This document shows, in pieces, positions 1-6,459 of a stretch of DNA of 19,907 bases. A model generated the notes under the pieces. That model was not told where the DNA came from. It saw nothing but the letters and a program-made list of their open reading frames with translations, and did no database searches. The position numbers and the translations under genes were made by a program. Position 1 is the first letter of the stretch. Each line of letters opens with the position of its first letter. Source of the stretch: UBA7398 sp964597305 (GTDB taxonomy: Bacteria; Actinomycetota; Actinomycetes; Nanopelagicales; Nanopelagicaceae); assembly GCA_964597305.1 (NCBI GenBank), contig CAZQWU010000020.1, positions 1 through 19,907 of the forward strand. Direction: 5' to 3'.

Positions 1-393
1 TTATTCACATACTTCAGCAAGAAGTTTTCGCACACGCACCTCTATCTCATCTCGAATTATTCGAACGTCGTCGATCCCTTTTCCTGCCGGATCATCAAGT
101 TTCCAATCCTCATATCGCTTACCTGGAAAGAATGGACAGGCGTCGCCGCATCCCATCGTGATCACTACATCGGATTGTTGCACCGCTTCTGGTGTGAGAA
201 CTTTCGGCACATTGTTGGCAATATCAATTCCCACCTCTGCCATCGCGGCAACAGCGACCGGGTTGATGGACTCTTTCGGAGCAGATCCGGCAGAGAGTAC
301 TTCGACTTTTTCGCCACCTAAAAGTTGCATAAAGCCGGCCGCCATTTGCGAGCGACCGGCATTATGAACACAGACAAAAAGAATTCGCTTCAT
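1..393 (-). CDS. arsC: Arsenate reductase, low-molecular-weight phosphatase fold (probably mycothiol-dependent)
   Basis: A cytoplasmic enzyme of 130 residues expected to reduce arsenate to arsenite. The CX5R active-site loop is at the N-terminus (FVCVHNAGRS, nucleophile C8, R14), and the general-acid Asp lies in LDDPAG (about residues 99-104). The segment MGCGDACPFFPGKRYEDW (80-97) carries C82 and C86 and resembles actinobacterial ArsC enzymes that use mycothiol and mycoredoxin; that cofactor assignment is inference from family knowledge. The ATG is preceded by AGGA about 8 nt upstream. It lies 12 nt downstream of the aquaporin gene and is almost certainly co-transcribed with it, which favours arsenate over phosphotyrosine as substrate. 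The stop codon TAA lies at the window edge, so the gene is complete but further ars genes may follow outside. Alternative: a protein tyrosine phosphatase, less likely. Confidence 0.9.
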   Translation of the reverse strand: MKRILFVCVHNAGRSQMAAGFMQLLGGEKVEVLSAGSAPKESINPVAVAAMAEVGIDIANNVPKVLTPEAVQQSDVVITMGCGDACPFFPGKRYEDWKLDDPAGKGIDDVRIIRDEIEVRVRKLLAEVCE

Positions 394-405
394 AATTTTC
401 CTAAA

Positions 406-1056
406 TTATTTTTGCGCAACAGTCTTTGCAAGTCCAAGACCCACAAATGCACCAATAAATTGCGCGATGATAAAGAGCCAGGCAGAGCTCATCGAAATAC
501 CTGCAAGGGAATCGCTAAACGTGCGAGCAAAAGTTACCGCTGGATTTGCAAAGGTGGTTGAAGAAGTAAAGAAGTATGCGCCGCCAATCCACGATGGCAC
601 TACCCAATGTAACGTCTGTGGCTTATTGTTATATATCGCCACCATGATAGAGAAAATTAATCCTGCGGTTGCAACAACTTCGCTGAAGAGAAGTGCATTT
701 CCTGTTCGATCAGTCATCGACGATTCAAATGCAGAATGGCCAAACATGAGATTTGCGATGACAGCTCCAGCGATACCACCAATTACCTGCGAACCAATCA
801 TCATCAATAGTTCGGCAGCTTTCATCTGCTTATTAACAAACGCGATGAGTGAAACTGCCGGATTAAAATGCGCACCACTAATCGGCTGAAAAAGCGCAAT
901 CATCAGACCTAACGTCACCACAGTCGCGATCGCAATAATGAGAAGCTGAACACCACCATTATCAGTAAGGTTTTTTGCCATCATTCCAGAGCCGAGAATT
1001 GACATCGTCAGAAATGCAGTACCGAGTATCTCCCCTAAATATGCTTGAAGTTTCAT
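406..1056 (-). CDS. aqpS: Aquaporin-family channel, AqpS-like, probable arsenite exit channel
   Basis: An inner-membrane MIP-family channel of 216 residues with six hydrophobic segments and both pore motifs, HFNPAVS (NPA at 65-67) and FANPAVTFAR (171-173). The residue after the second NPA is Val instead of the Arg normal for water-selective aquaporins. From memory, this Arg-to-Val change is a feature of Sinorhizobium AqpS, which releases arsenite formed by ArsC. The next gene here is arsC, so arsenite efflux by facilitated diffusion is the best role. I chose ATG 1056 because the protein then begins MKLQAYLGEILGTAF, as in the family, and AAAGGA sits 6 nt upstream. An in-frame extension to 1131 would run through the promoter and its repeats. 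Alternative: a glycerol or small neutral solute facilitator. Confidence 0.88.
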   Translation of the reverse strand: MKLQAYLGEILGTAFLTMSILGSGMMAKNLTDNGGVQLLIIAIATVVTLGLMIALFQPISGAHFNPAVSLIAFVNKQMKAAELLMMIGSQVIGGIAGAVIANLMFGHSAFESSMTDRTGNALLFSEVVATAGLIFSIMVAIYNNKPQTLHWVVPSWIGGAYFFTSSTTFANPAVTFARTFSDSLAGISMSSAWLFIIAQFIGAFVGLGLAKTVAQK

Positions 1057-1082
1057 GATGTCCTTTCGCCAGGAAGTTTTGA

Positions 1083-1112
1083 GTATTACTAATTGTGAAA
1101 CCCGCATGTGAA
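1083..1112 (-). promoter_or_regulatory. Predicted promoter of the aqpS-arsC operon
   Basis: Reading the minus strand, TTCACA (1107-1112) and TAATAC (1083-1088) are separated by 18 bp, giving a plausible -35/-10 pair. Transcription would start about 20 nt before the aqpS ATG, leaving room for its AAAGGA ribosome site. The -35 lies inside the central unit of the 13-bp triple repeat, so a protein bound to the repeats would control it directly. Confidence 0.5.
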
Positions 1113-1132
1113 ACCCAAATGTGAAACACATG
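1094..1132. repeat. Three tandem 13-bp repeats, TGTGAAACnnnnn
   Basis: TGTGAAAC occurs at 1094, 1107 and 1120, exactly 13 bp apart; the first two units continue with CCC and the third with ACA. The array lies between the divergent aqpS and 1162 genes and spans the predicted aqpS -35. Direct repeats of this type can be an iterated binding site for a regulator. ArsR-type operators are usually imperfect inverted repeats, so the regulator class is unknown and no arsR gene lies in the window. Confidence 0.75.
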
Positions 1133-1148
1133 GTGAGCGCTACAAGGG

Positions 1149-1154
1149 TATTCT
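1149..1154 (+). promoter_or_regulatory. -10 element TATTCT of a leaderless promoter
   Basis: TATTCT ends 7 nt before the ATG at 1162, so transcription should begin at or next to the start codon. No good Shine-Dalgarno is present at this start (the nearest purine run, AAGGG, is about 14 nt away), which agrees with leaderless translation. No clear -35 is seen. Confidence 0.5.
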
Positions 1155-1161
1155 CTTGAGC

Positions 1162-1554
1162 ATGCGAATGGTGGCTTTTCTTACGGCATTTCTCGCGAGT
1201 TTATGGAATCTGACCATCATTGTTGCCGTCACTTTTGATGAACATTGGGTTACCACGCGCGCCGCTGGCGGGCAGTTTGAACATTTTCCGTTAGCGATTC
1301 GAGTGATCTATGGCGTTGAAGCGCTACTGATAATCGCGCAAATTTATTTTACTTACTTACTCACAGTTCGATCTGGTGCATGGAATATCTGGAGTTGGCA
1401 ATGCAGCAGAATTCTTATCGGAATCTATTTACTCAGCGCAATATTTAATGGTTTATCACGTAGCGCTGATGAAAAACTTAATTCACCTGTCGCGCTGCTA
1501 TTGGTGTGGTCGTTAATTTACTTAGCGGGACGTGAGCGACCTATTGCTCGTTAA
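1162..1554 (+). CDS. Small four-helix membrane protein of unknown function
   Basis: I do not recognise this family. The 130-residue product is mostly hydrophobic, with four likely transmembrane helices at about 5-24, 44-69, 81-97 and 108-123. A short loop follows helix 1 (VTFDEHWVTTRAAGG) and a basic C-terminus (GRERPIAR) is probably cytoplasmic. No cofactor or catalytic motif is visible. An in-frame upstream ATG at 1108 exists, but it falls inside the 13-bp repeats and adds a polar stretch. The ATG at 1162 puts helix 1 at the N-terminus and matches a -10 hexamer 7 nt upstream. The gene is divergent from aqpS-arsC, so the shared intergenic repeats might regulate both, and it converges on the DUF885 gene with a 12-nt gap. 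Confidence 0.65.
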   Translation: MRMVAFLTAFLASLWNLTIIVAVTFDEHWVTTRAAGGQFEHFPLAIRVIYGVEALLIIAQIYFTYLLTVRSGAWNIWSWQCSRILIGIYLLSAIFNGLSRSADEKLNSPVALLLVWSLIYLAGRERPIAR

Positions 1555-1566
1555 TCTCCATTCCAA

Positions 1567-3228
1567 TTAATTTCCAGTCCAAGTAGCCAACTCTGCGGCG
1601 AATGGATCAAGCCCCATCGGTCCTAATTTGAGAGCATATGAATGGAATTTTTTCATATCGAATTTTGCTCCGAGTCGCGCTTGTGCATCAGAGCGTGCTT
1701 TCATCCATACGCGTTCGCCTACTTTGTAGGAAATTGCCTGACCAGGCCAACCTAAATATCGATCCACTTCTGAGATGGCATGGTCACGATCCAAAAGTGC
1801 GTAATTCATTAATAGTTCTCGGGCGCTCTCTGCGTTCCACACCTCGCCATTTTTATCTTTGTAGCCACAATGCATTCCAATATCAACAACAATGCGCGCT
1901 GCGCGCAAACCTTGGCCTGAGAGAAAACCCATTTCAATTCCAGGTTCATTAAATGCGCCAAGTTCATCCATGAATCGTTCGGCGTACAAAGCCCAGCCTT
2001 CGCCATAACCACTAATCCACGCTTCAGTTCGCTGGAATCGAGACAAGCGATCTTTCTCCAATATTGCAACGGCATTTTGCAGGTGATGTCCGGGAATTGC
2101 TTCGTGATACCAGGTCGATACGAGATTCCACCAACCATGTTTTTCTTTACCAAGAGTTGGTAACCAGGTAGTTCCTGGTCGTGATAAATCTTCACTCGGT
2201 GACATGTAATACGCAGCTGATGCACTTCCCTCCGGTGCTAAACGAACATCACAGAATCGAATGCGATCATCAATGTCAAAATGAACACCGTCAAGGCGAT
2301 CTGCTGCTGCGGCGGTAAATGCTTTCAAACGTCGAACAACTTCGTCATTTCCTGTGACTGTGTGATCTGGTGATTCATCAAGAAAATCTGCGACCTCTCG
2401 TAGCGTTTGTGCACCTGGCTTAAGTCGAGGTGCAATTTTCCACATACGATCATTAATTGTCTGTAAATCTTCTAGCCCCCACTCGTACGTAGCCCGCAAA
2501 TCAAGTTCTGCGCCGGTAAAAAAACGCGCCCACATTCGATATCGATCTTCACCAAAAGCATCTTCGACCCGCGCAATGGGTAAATATTCATTTTTAACTT
2601 TCACTGCGAGTGCAGCTGCAGCGCTATCTGCTTTTTTCGCGAATTCATGGAGGCGCGAATATTTTTCAGTGGGATCTATTTTCTGTGCAAACTTGGCATA
2701 ACCACCGTTACCAATTGTTTCAAGAGTTGAAATGAGACCAAGCGTTTGTCGTCGCGCTGTTACTTTGCCCATTTTCGCCATGTCCATAATGCACGAGAAC
2801 CATGTGTTCTGTGACCATTCAATCTTCGACATTCGTTCTGTCATTACCGAAAAATCTTCGGCTGTATCGTGCGCCATCATTTCAAAAATCTGTCGGATGG
2901 AATGAATAGGTGAGAGTAAAACATTCCACATAGTGTGTTCTTCATATGAATCGTGAAGTTGTTTACTTGAGATCAAGCGCTCGAGCATGACTGCTTTCGC
3001 AATCCGATCAATGTCATCAATCGGATTAAGCCCTTCGAGCTTCGTGATGGTTGCGTTAACTAAATTCGCTGATGGTTCTCGTCCTGATACAGAAAAATCA
3101 TCAAGTTCGTGATCGTGGCCTTTAATTCCTAGATAGGTGCATCCGATGGGCGAGAGTTTCGCCATGTCATCGATATAAGTAGAACTTAATTCAAAAATTG
3201 GTGAGCGGAATGTCATAGCCGTTGTCAT
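1567..3228 (-). CDS. DUF885 family zinc metallopeptidase
   Basis: A 553-residue protein of the DUF885 family, whose members are predicted M32-like zinc carboxypeptidases or peptidases. The zinc motif is WYHEAIPGHHLQNA (H375, E376 and the H381-H382 pair), followed by GYGEGWALYAERFMDE, which supplies the Glu expected as third ligand. Length and C-terminal architecture are normal for the family. No signal peptide is evident, so it is probably cytoplasmic; the substrate is unknown. I chose ATG 3228; a TTG at 3234 and an ATG at 3216 are alternatives. The ATG at 3228 has TAGACA 6 nt upstream, compatible with a leaderless start. A near-perfect 21-bp palindrome covers this start, suggesting dedicated repression. 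It lies 44 nt downstream of the small secreted protein gene on the same strand. Confidence 0.88.
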   Translation of the reverse strand: MTTAMTFRSPIFELSSTYIDDMAKLSPIGCTYLGIKGHDHELDDFSVSGREPSANLVNATITKLEGLNPIDDIDRIAKAVMLERLISSKQLHDSYEEHTMWNVLLSPIHSIRQIFEMMAHDTAEDFSVMTERMSKIEWSQNTWFSCIMDMAKMGKVTARRQTLGLISTLETIGNGGYAKFAQKIDPTEKYSRLHEFAKKADSAAAALAVKVKNEYLPIARVEDAFGEDRYRMWARFFTGAELDLRATYEWGLEDLQTINDRMWKIAPRLKPGAQTLREVADFLDESPDHTVTGNDEVVRRLKAFTAAAADRLDGVHFDIDDRIRFCDVRLAPEGSASAAYYMSPSEDLSRPGTTWLPTLGKEKHGWWNLVSTWYHEAIPGHHLQNAVAILEKDRLSRFQRTEAWISGYGEGWALYAERFMDELGAFNEPGIEMGFLSGQGLRAARIVVDIGMHCGYKDKNGEVWNAESARELLMNYALLDRDHAISEVDRYLGWPGQAISYKVGERVWMKARSDAQARLGAKFDMKKFHSYALKLGPMGLDPFAAELATWTGN

Positions 3229-3244
3229 AGACAATGTCTATCAC
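3224..3244. promoter_or_regulatory. 21-bp near-perfect palindrome over the DUF885 start and -10
   Basis: Two 10-nt arms, GTCATAGACA (3224-3233) and TGTCTATCAC (3235-3244), flank a single central A and match as inverted repeats except at one position per arm. The inner ATAGACA/TGTCTAT arms are perfect. The element contains both the predicted -10 (TAGACA on the minus strand) and the ATG of the DUF885 gene. That placement is typical of an operator for a dimeric repressor; the repressor itself is not identified. Confidence 0.65.
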
Positions 3245-3272
3245 AGCTCCGCTCACTTCAAAACGTCACCGG

Positions 3273-3569
3273 CTATTTCGTGAAAACATCCGGTCGTACG
3301 GGTTTGGTAGGAATTGCAGCCTTGGCAGCTGTTTTCGCACTCTCAAAAAGCGCCTTTGCTGCTTTTCGCTCTTCGGGAGTTTTTGCTGCAGCTTTAGCTG
3401 CGACAAAAGTGGCGCGTGCTGTTTCAATCGTTGCATGTGCTTTTTCTACCGCCGCTTTGTATGCCGCTTTTGACGCTTGGAATTCAGCTTTGGTAACCGC
3501 GTGAGCTGATCCCGTTCCCAGTGCGAGCGTAAGAGTTGCGATGGCAATTGTTCCAATGAGTTTTTTCAT
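3273..3569 (-). CDS. Small secreted Ala/Lys-rich helical protein
   Basis: No family recognised. The 98-residue product starts with a clear Sec signal peptide (MKKLIGTIAIATLTLALG, then TGSAHA as a type I cleavage site after residue 24). The mature part of about 74 residues is almost entirely Ala, Lys, Glu and Thr with KAA-type spacing (for example SKAAYKAAVEKA and AAKAAAKTPEERKAAKA), so it should be one or two long amphipathic helices with net positive charge. It ends in TKPVRPDVFTK. The ATG at 3569 is supported by AGAGGAG about 6 nt upstream and by the signal peptide; an in-frame ATG 18 nt upstream is less likely. The promoter region carries iterated CTAGT motifs. It might bind envelope polymers or nucleic acid outside the membrane, but this is speculation. 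Confidence 0.75.
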   Translation of the reverse strand: MKKLIGTIAIATLTLALGTGSAHAVTKAEFQASKAAYKAAVEKAHATIETARATFVAAKAAAKTPEERKAAKALFESAKTAAKAAIPTKPVRPDVFTK

Positions 3570-3585
3570 CTGATCTCCTCTTTTC

Positions 3586-3600
3586 ATCTTATGAACTAGT
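3586..3600 (-). promoter_or_regulatory. Predicted promoter with ACTAGTTC element upstream of the secreted Ala/Lys-rich gene
   Basis: On the minus strand ACTAGTTC (3593-3600) is followed directly by a TAAGAT -10-like hexamer (3586-3591, sharing boundary bases). Transcription would start near 3579, upstream of the AGAGGAG ribosome site. The same octamer occurs at almost the same distance from the start codon of the gene at 6460-7230. Confidence 0.4.
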
Positions 3601-3623
3601 CATGGACTAGTTCATGGGCTAGT
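3596..3623. repeat. Iterated CTAGT motifs spaced one helical turn apart
   Basis: CTAGT occurs at 3596, 3607 and 3619, spaced 11 and 12 bp. On the minus strand each sits in an ATGA(A)CTAG context, and copies continue upstream from the predicted -10 of the secreted Ala/Lys-rich gene. Spacing of about one helical turn places the copies on one face of DNA, as expected for cooperative binding of a regulator. Confidence 0.6.
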
Positions 3624-3654
3624 CATGAACGTGTAATGACGAACTAACAACGGG

Positions 3655-3810
3655 TAGATAGTGGCGCTCCGCCTTAGGAGCCCCATTTGGTTTTTATGTG
3701 AGCGCCATGTGTTTTTCTGGCTATTTCTTGGAAAAATTCACCCATACCACCGAGGATTTACGCGTGTATGGGGCGTTTTCAAGGGTAATAGGGGCATGGG
3801 AAGATGCCGC
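3655..3810 (+). other. Non-coding stretch with three predicted RNA hairpins (possible structured leader)
   Basis: No convincing gene lies between 3588 and 3830. Read as plus-strand RNA, this part can form: a terminator-like hairpin at 3663-3684 followed by T-rich sequence; a competing pairing of TGGCGCTC (3662-3669) with GAGCGCCA (3700-3707), perfect over 8 bp; CCCATAC (3741-3747) with GTATGGG (3766-3772); and GGCAT (3793-3797) with ATGCC (3804-3808) around GGGAAG. All precede the coiled-coil gene. I do not recognise any known riboswitch or small-RNA consensus, and no clear promoter was found for it. Confidence 0.4.
3663..3695 (+). terminator. Terminator-like hairpin with T-run upstream of the coiled-coil gene
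   Basis: GGCGCTCC (3663-3670) pairs with GGAGCCCC (3677-3684) with one internal mismatch around the loop GCCTTA, followed by ATTTGGTTTTT. No plus-strand gene ends upstream, so it would act as an attenuator or terminate a small RNA. Its left arm can alternatively pair with 3700-3707. Confidence 0.4.
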
Positions 3811-3830
3811 CCTACGCAGAGGAGACGGTG

Positions 3831-4655
3831 ATGGCAGATAAGAATTTTTTATCATGGGTAGGTTTTAAAGGCGAGCAACCTTCGCCTACTGCGACTACAC
3901 AATCAGGCACCCCACATGCGATCGAACGTATCCGCGAATTGGAATCTCAACTTAATGACCTTCGATCTCGCCGCGATATTACTGCGCTCTCTCAAGAAGA
4001 ATTTGAAATCCTTGCAACTGAAACTGCGATGTCGATTATTAAAACTGCGCAACAACGTGAAGCGCGAGCAAATGCCACTGCAGAAAAAATACTCTCAGAA
4101 AGCCAACGAGCAGCCCGATCAACAATCGAGAGCGCAGAGGCAAAGGCTAAAAGCGCGCTGTCACAAGCCGAATCACGTGGTCGCCAATACATCAAAGCAG
4201 CAGAGGCAGATGCAGCAGACTTGATTTCGCAAGCGGAGAGCAATGCCGAAGAAATTCTTACAACAAAACGTCGGGAAGCCCAAGCGCTTACCGCAACTGC
4301 AAAAAAGGAAGCAGAACAGGTAATCAGTTCAGCGACCAATGAAGTTGCCGACTATCGAAACTGGTTGCAGGGAGTCATGGCAGAAGCCGAACGTCTCTAT
4401 CGCATTCAAACTCAATCACTCGATGCAGCAGAAAGCGCTATCTCACAATCGCGTGAACGCCTCAATTCTGCATTCAATCGCCTCTCAGATATGCAACAGA
4501 AAGTTCTCAGCGCGCTATCGCCCGAAGGTAAACCGAAAATCGCCACGAGCGCCTCTAATGTCACCTCACTCCATGAAAAAATCGAAGCGAAAAAAGTAGC
4601 GGCTACAAAATCGACGAAGCGTTCGCCAAAGCGAGCCAGCAAAAAACGACGCTAA
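3831..4655 (+). CDS. Long coiled-coil protein with basic C-terminal tail (DivIVA/FilP-like architecture)
   Basis: No family assigned with confidence. The 274-residue product has a short N-terminal segment (MADKNFLSWVGF), a Pro/Thr linker, a first coiled coil (IERIRELESQLNDLRSRRD, 31-49) and a long Ala/Glu/Lys-rich helix (about 55-228) with repeating AEA/AES patterns. A Ser/Thr linker leads to a strongly basic tail (TKRSPKRASKKRR, 262-274). It has no membrane segment or signal peptide, so it should be cytoplasmic and probably oligomeric. The layout recalls actinobacterial cytoskeletal or polar proteins of the DivIVA/FilP type, but this is architecture only. The basic tail suggests contact with nucleic acid or acidic phospholipid. 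I chose ATG 3831 because GGAGAC lies 6 nt upstream; ATG 3804 is the alternative. An unusually structured upstream region precedes it. Confidence 0.8.
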   Translation: MADKNFLSWVGFKGEQPSPTATTQSGTPHAIERIRELESQLNDLRSRRDITALSQEEFEILATETAMSIIKTAQQREARANATAEKILSESQRAARSTIESAEAKAKSALSQAESRGRQYIKAAEADAADLISQAESNAEEILTTKRREAQALTATAKKEAEQVISSATNEVADYRNWLQGVMAEAERLYRIQTQSLDAAESAISQSRERLNSAFNRLSDMQQKVLSALSPEGKPKIATSASNVTSLHEKIEAKKVAATKSTKRSPKRASKKRR

Positions 4656-4658
4656 CCT
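4653..4658 (+). promoter_or_regulatory. -10 element TAACCT of a leaderless promoter for the acyltransferase
   Basis: TAACCT, which includes the stop codon of the coiled-coil gene, ends 8 nt before the ATG at 4667. No Shine-Dalgarno is seen. An identical TAACCT precedes pntAA at 13596. Confidence 0.4.
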
Positions 4659-4666
4659 CGTAGCTC

Positions 4667-6421
4667 ATGGCATCTCGTAAGAGCGCAATTTATATTGCGC
4701 CGATCGATGGTTTGCGCGCTGTAGCCGTACTCGCAGTTCTTCTGTATCACTTAGGTTTATCCTGGATTCCCGGTGGATTTCTTGGTGTCGATCTTTTCTT
4801 TGTGATCTCTGGATATGTCATCACCCGATTAATTCTTGATTCTATTCAACGTTCGAGCGCGTTAGATCTACGCGAGTTTTACTTCAATCGTCTTCGTCGC
4901 CTCGTACCTGCTTTGGTATTTATGGTGATCACAACATCTCTCTTTGTTGGTGTGTGGGCTCCGGAAACGATGAAAAGGTTTCTCTCTGATCTTCCCTACG
5001 TCTTTTCTGGCACTATGAATTGGTCTCTTGTTGCGCGACAACAAGATTACTTCGCCACCGTCGGAAGGCCACCGCTCCTTCAACATACCTGGTCACTGGG
5101 TGTCGAAGCGCAATTCTATTTATTGTGGCCACTGGTTCTTCTCTTCATTTTGAAATACTTCGGTAAGAAAAATATCCCCATTGCATCACTTATTGCTGCA
5201 AGTGCCTCCGGAATTGCGCTATTTCTCTACTCCATTCGAATTGATTCGGAAGCAAACCGAGGCGTGAGCCATGTTTACTTTGGCACGGATACACATAGCA
5301 TCGGACTTTTTCTTGGCTCTGCACTTGCCGTCAGTTGGATTCCGCAAAATTTAAGTAAGACGATTTCACAGCGCGCACAAGATTTTGTTGATGGCGTTGG
5401 CGTCATCGGATTACTTGGATTGCTCGCAACTTTTCTCTTCATCAATGAAACCGACCCGACGCTCTATCGCCTTGCCTTTCCGTTAGCAGGAATTTTTGGT
5501 TGTGCCACATTGATGTCCGTCGTACATCCCGCTTCCCGCTTTGCACCATTATTAAGTTCACGACCATTGCTATGGATTGGTGAACGTTCCTACGGAATTT
5601 ATCTCTGGCATTGGGTCGTCTTTCAAGTCACTCGACCATCAATAGATCTGGCCGGTCAACCGTGGGCGCTCTATACGCTGCGAATTCTCGTAGTGTTGGC
5701 GCTGGCTGATATTTCGCTCCGATGGATTGAAATTCCCGTGCGACGCGGAGAGGTTGAGCTCTGGTTCCGCGGTATGAAATATCGCACTGCGAAAGTTCGA
5801 TTGCGACAACGACTCATGGTTCTCACGCTGTCGAGCGCCGTACTTATTGCAGCAACGGCTATTTCTCTTAATGCGCTCACCATCGCTGATAAACGTGCTC
5901 AACAAGAGAATGTCCGTCTTGCACAGCTTTCAGAAATTTCTGCAGCCCCAACTATGAAAAAAGAAGGGCTCTGGGTAACTGGAGATTCGGTTATCTTGGG
6001 GATTCGTTCCGTGCTCGATTCGTATCACCACATTGGCTTAATTAATGCGCGCATTGGACGACAATTACCAGAGCTTATTACCGTAGTGCGCAACGACCGA
6101 GAATTTGCCGGAGATGCTCCTATTATCTTTGATGTCGGAAATAACAACGCCATATCCGAAGATCAATTCGTTGAATTAATGGAGCTTGTAAAAGTTCAAC
6201 CAGAAATTATCATTGTGAATACAGCGGTACCTCGCCCATGGCGAAGTCGAAATAACGAGATAGTTCAAAGAGTTTCTGCTCGATACCCGAATTCCACTTT
6301 GATTGATTGGTACACAATTTCACTCAATCATCCAGAATATTTTGCAACAGATGGTGTACATCTCAATCCACCAGGAGTGAATGCCTACGTCTCAGCAATT
6401 TTGGAAAAGTTGAAGAAATAA
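4667..6421 (+). CDS. OafA-like membrane O-acyltransferase with C-terminal SGNH domain
   Basis: A 584-residue integral membrane enzyme that transfers acyl (usually acetyl) groups to an extracytoplasmic glycan. Residues about 8-405 form an acyltransferase-3 domain with many helices: IAPIDGLRAVAVLAVLLYH (catalytic H28), GVDLFFVISGY (40-50), NRLRRLVPAL (74-83) and HTWSLGVEAQFYLLWP (140-155). After the last helix (about 383-405) and a linker, residues about 433-584 form an SGNH hydrolase domain with GDS (439-441, Ser 441), GNN (491-493) and DGVH (D562, H565), giving a complete Ser-Asp-His set. This AT3-SGNH fusion is standard for OafA-type proteins that modify O-antigen, peptidoglycan or exopolysaccharide; in an actinobacterium, peptidoglycan, teichoic acid or exopolysaccharide is most likely. 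The ATG lies 11 nt after the coiled-coil gene. A strong terminator follows. Confidence 0.92.
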   Translation: MASRKSAIYIAPIDGLRAVAVLAVLLYHLGLSWIPGGFLGVDLFFVISGYVITRLILDSIQRSSALDLREFYFNRLRRLVPALVFMVITTSLFVGVWAPETMKRFLSDLPYVFSGTMNWSLVARQQDYFATVGRPPLLQHTWSLGVEAQFYLLWPLVLLFILKYFGKKNIPIASLIAASASGIALFLYSIRIDSEANRGVSHVYFGTDTHSIGLFLGSALAVSWIPQNLSKTISQRAQDFVDGVGVIGLLGLLATFLFINETDPTLYRLAFPLAGIFGCATLMSVVHPASRFAPLLSSRPLLWIGERSYGIYLWHWVVFQVTRPSIDLAGQPWALYTLRILVVLALADISLRWIEIPVRRGEVELWFRGMKYRTAKVRLRQRLMVLTLSSAVLIAATAISLNALTIADKRAQQENVRLAQLSEISAAPTMKKEGLWVTGDSVILGIRSVLDSYHHIGLINARIGRQLPELITVVRNDREFAGDAPIIFDVGNNNAISEDQFVELMELVKVQPEIIIVNTAVPRPWRSRNNEIVQRVSARYPNSTLIDWYTISLNHPEYFATDGVHLNPPGVNAYVSAILEKLKK

Positions 6422-6449
6422 AAAAACCTCCCGTGCGGGAGGTTTTTTT
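6421..6449. terminator. Strong bidirectional intrinsic terminator
   Basis: An A-tract, then CCTCCCG (6427-6433) and CGGGAGG (6436-6442) around TG, then seven T. A- and T-tracts on both sides make it work in both directions. It separates the acyltransferase (plus) from the histone-like membrane protein (minus), which converge here. Confidence 0.93.
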
Positions 6450-6459
6450 ATAATTTAGG

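Noticed and set aside
1..9. A DnaA box TTATTCACA
   Set aside because: It lies in the 3' end of arsC, is single, and one such match in 20 kb is expected by chance.
1057..1131. An N-terminal extension of the aquaporin
   Set aside because: It would translate the promoter and the 13-bp repeats, and the family N-terminus with a ribosome site starts at 1056.
1094..1132. A CRISPR array from the 13-bp repeats
   Set aside because: Units are directly adjacent with no spacers, far shorter than CRISPR repeats, and no cas genes are nearby.
1809..2225. A 138-codon open frame inside the DUF885 gene
   Set aside because: Same-strand frame-shifted shadow with no domain; DUF885 is intact over this stretch.
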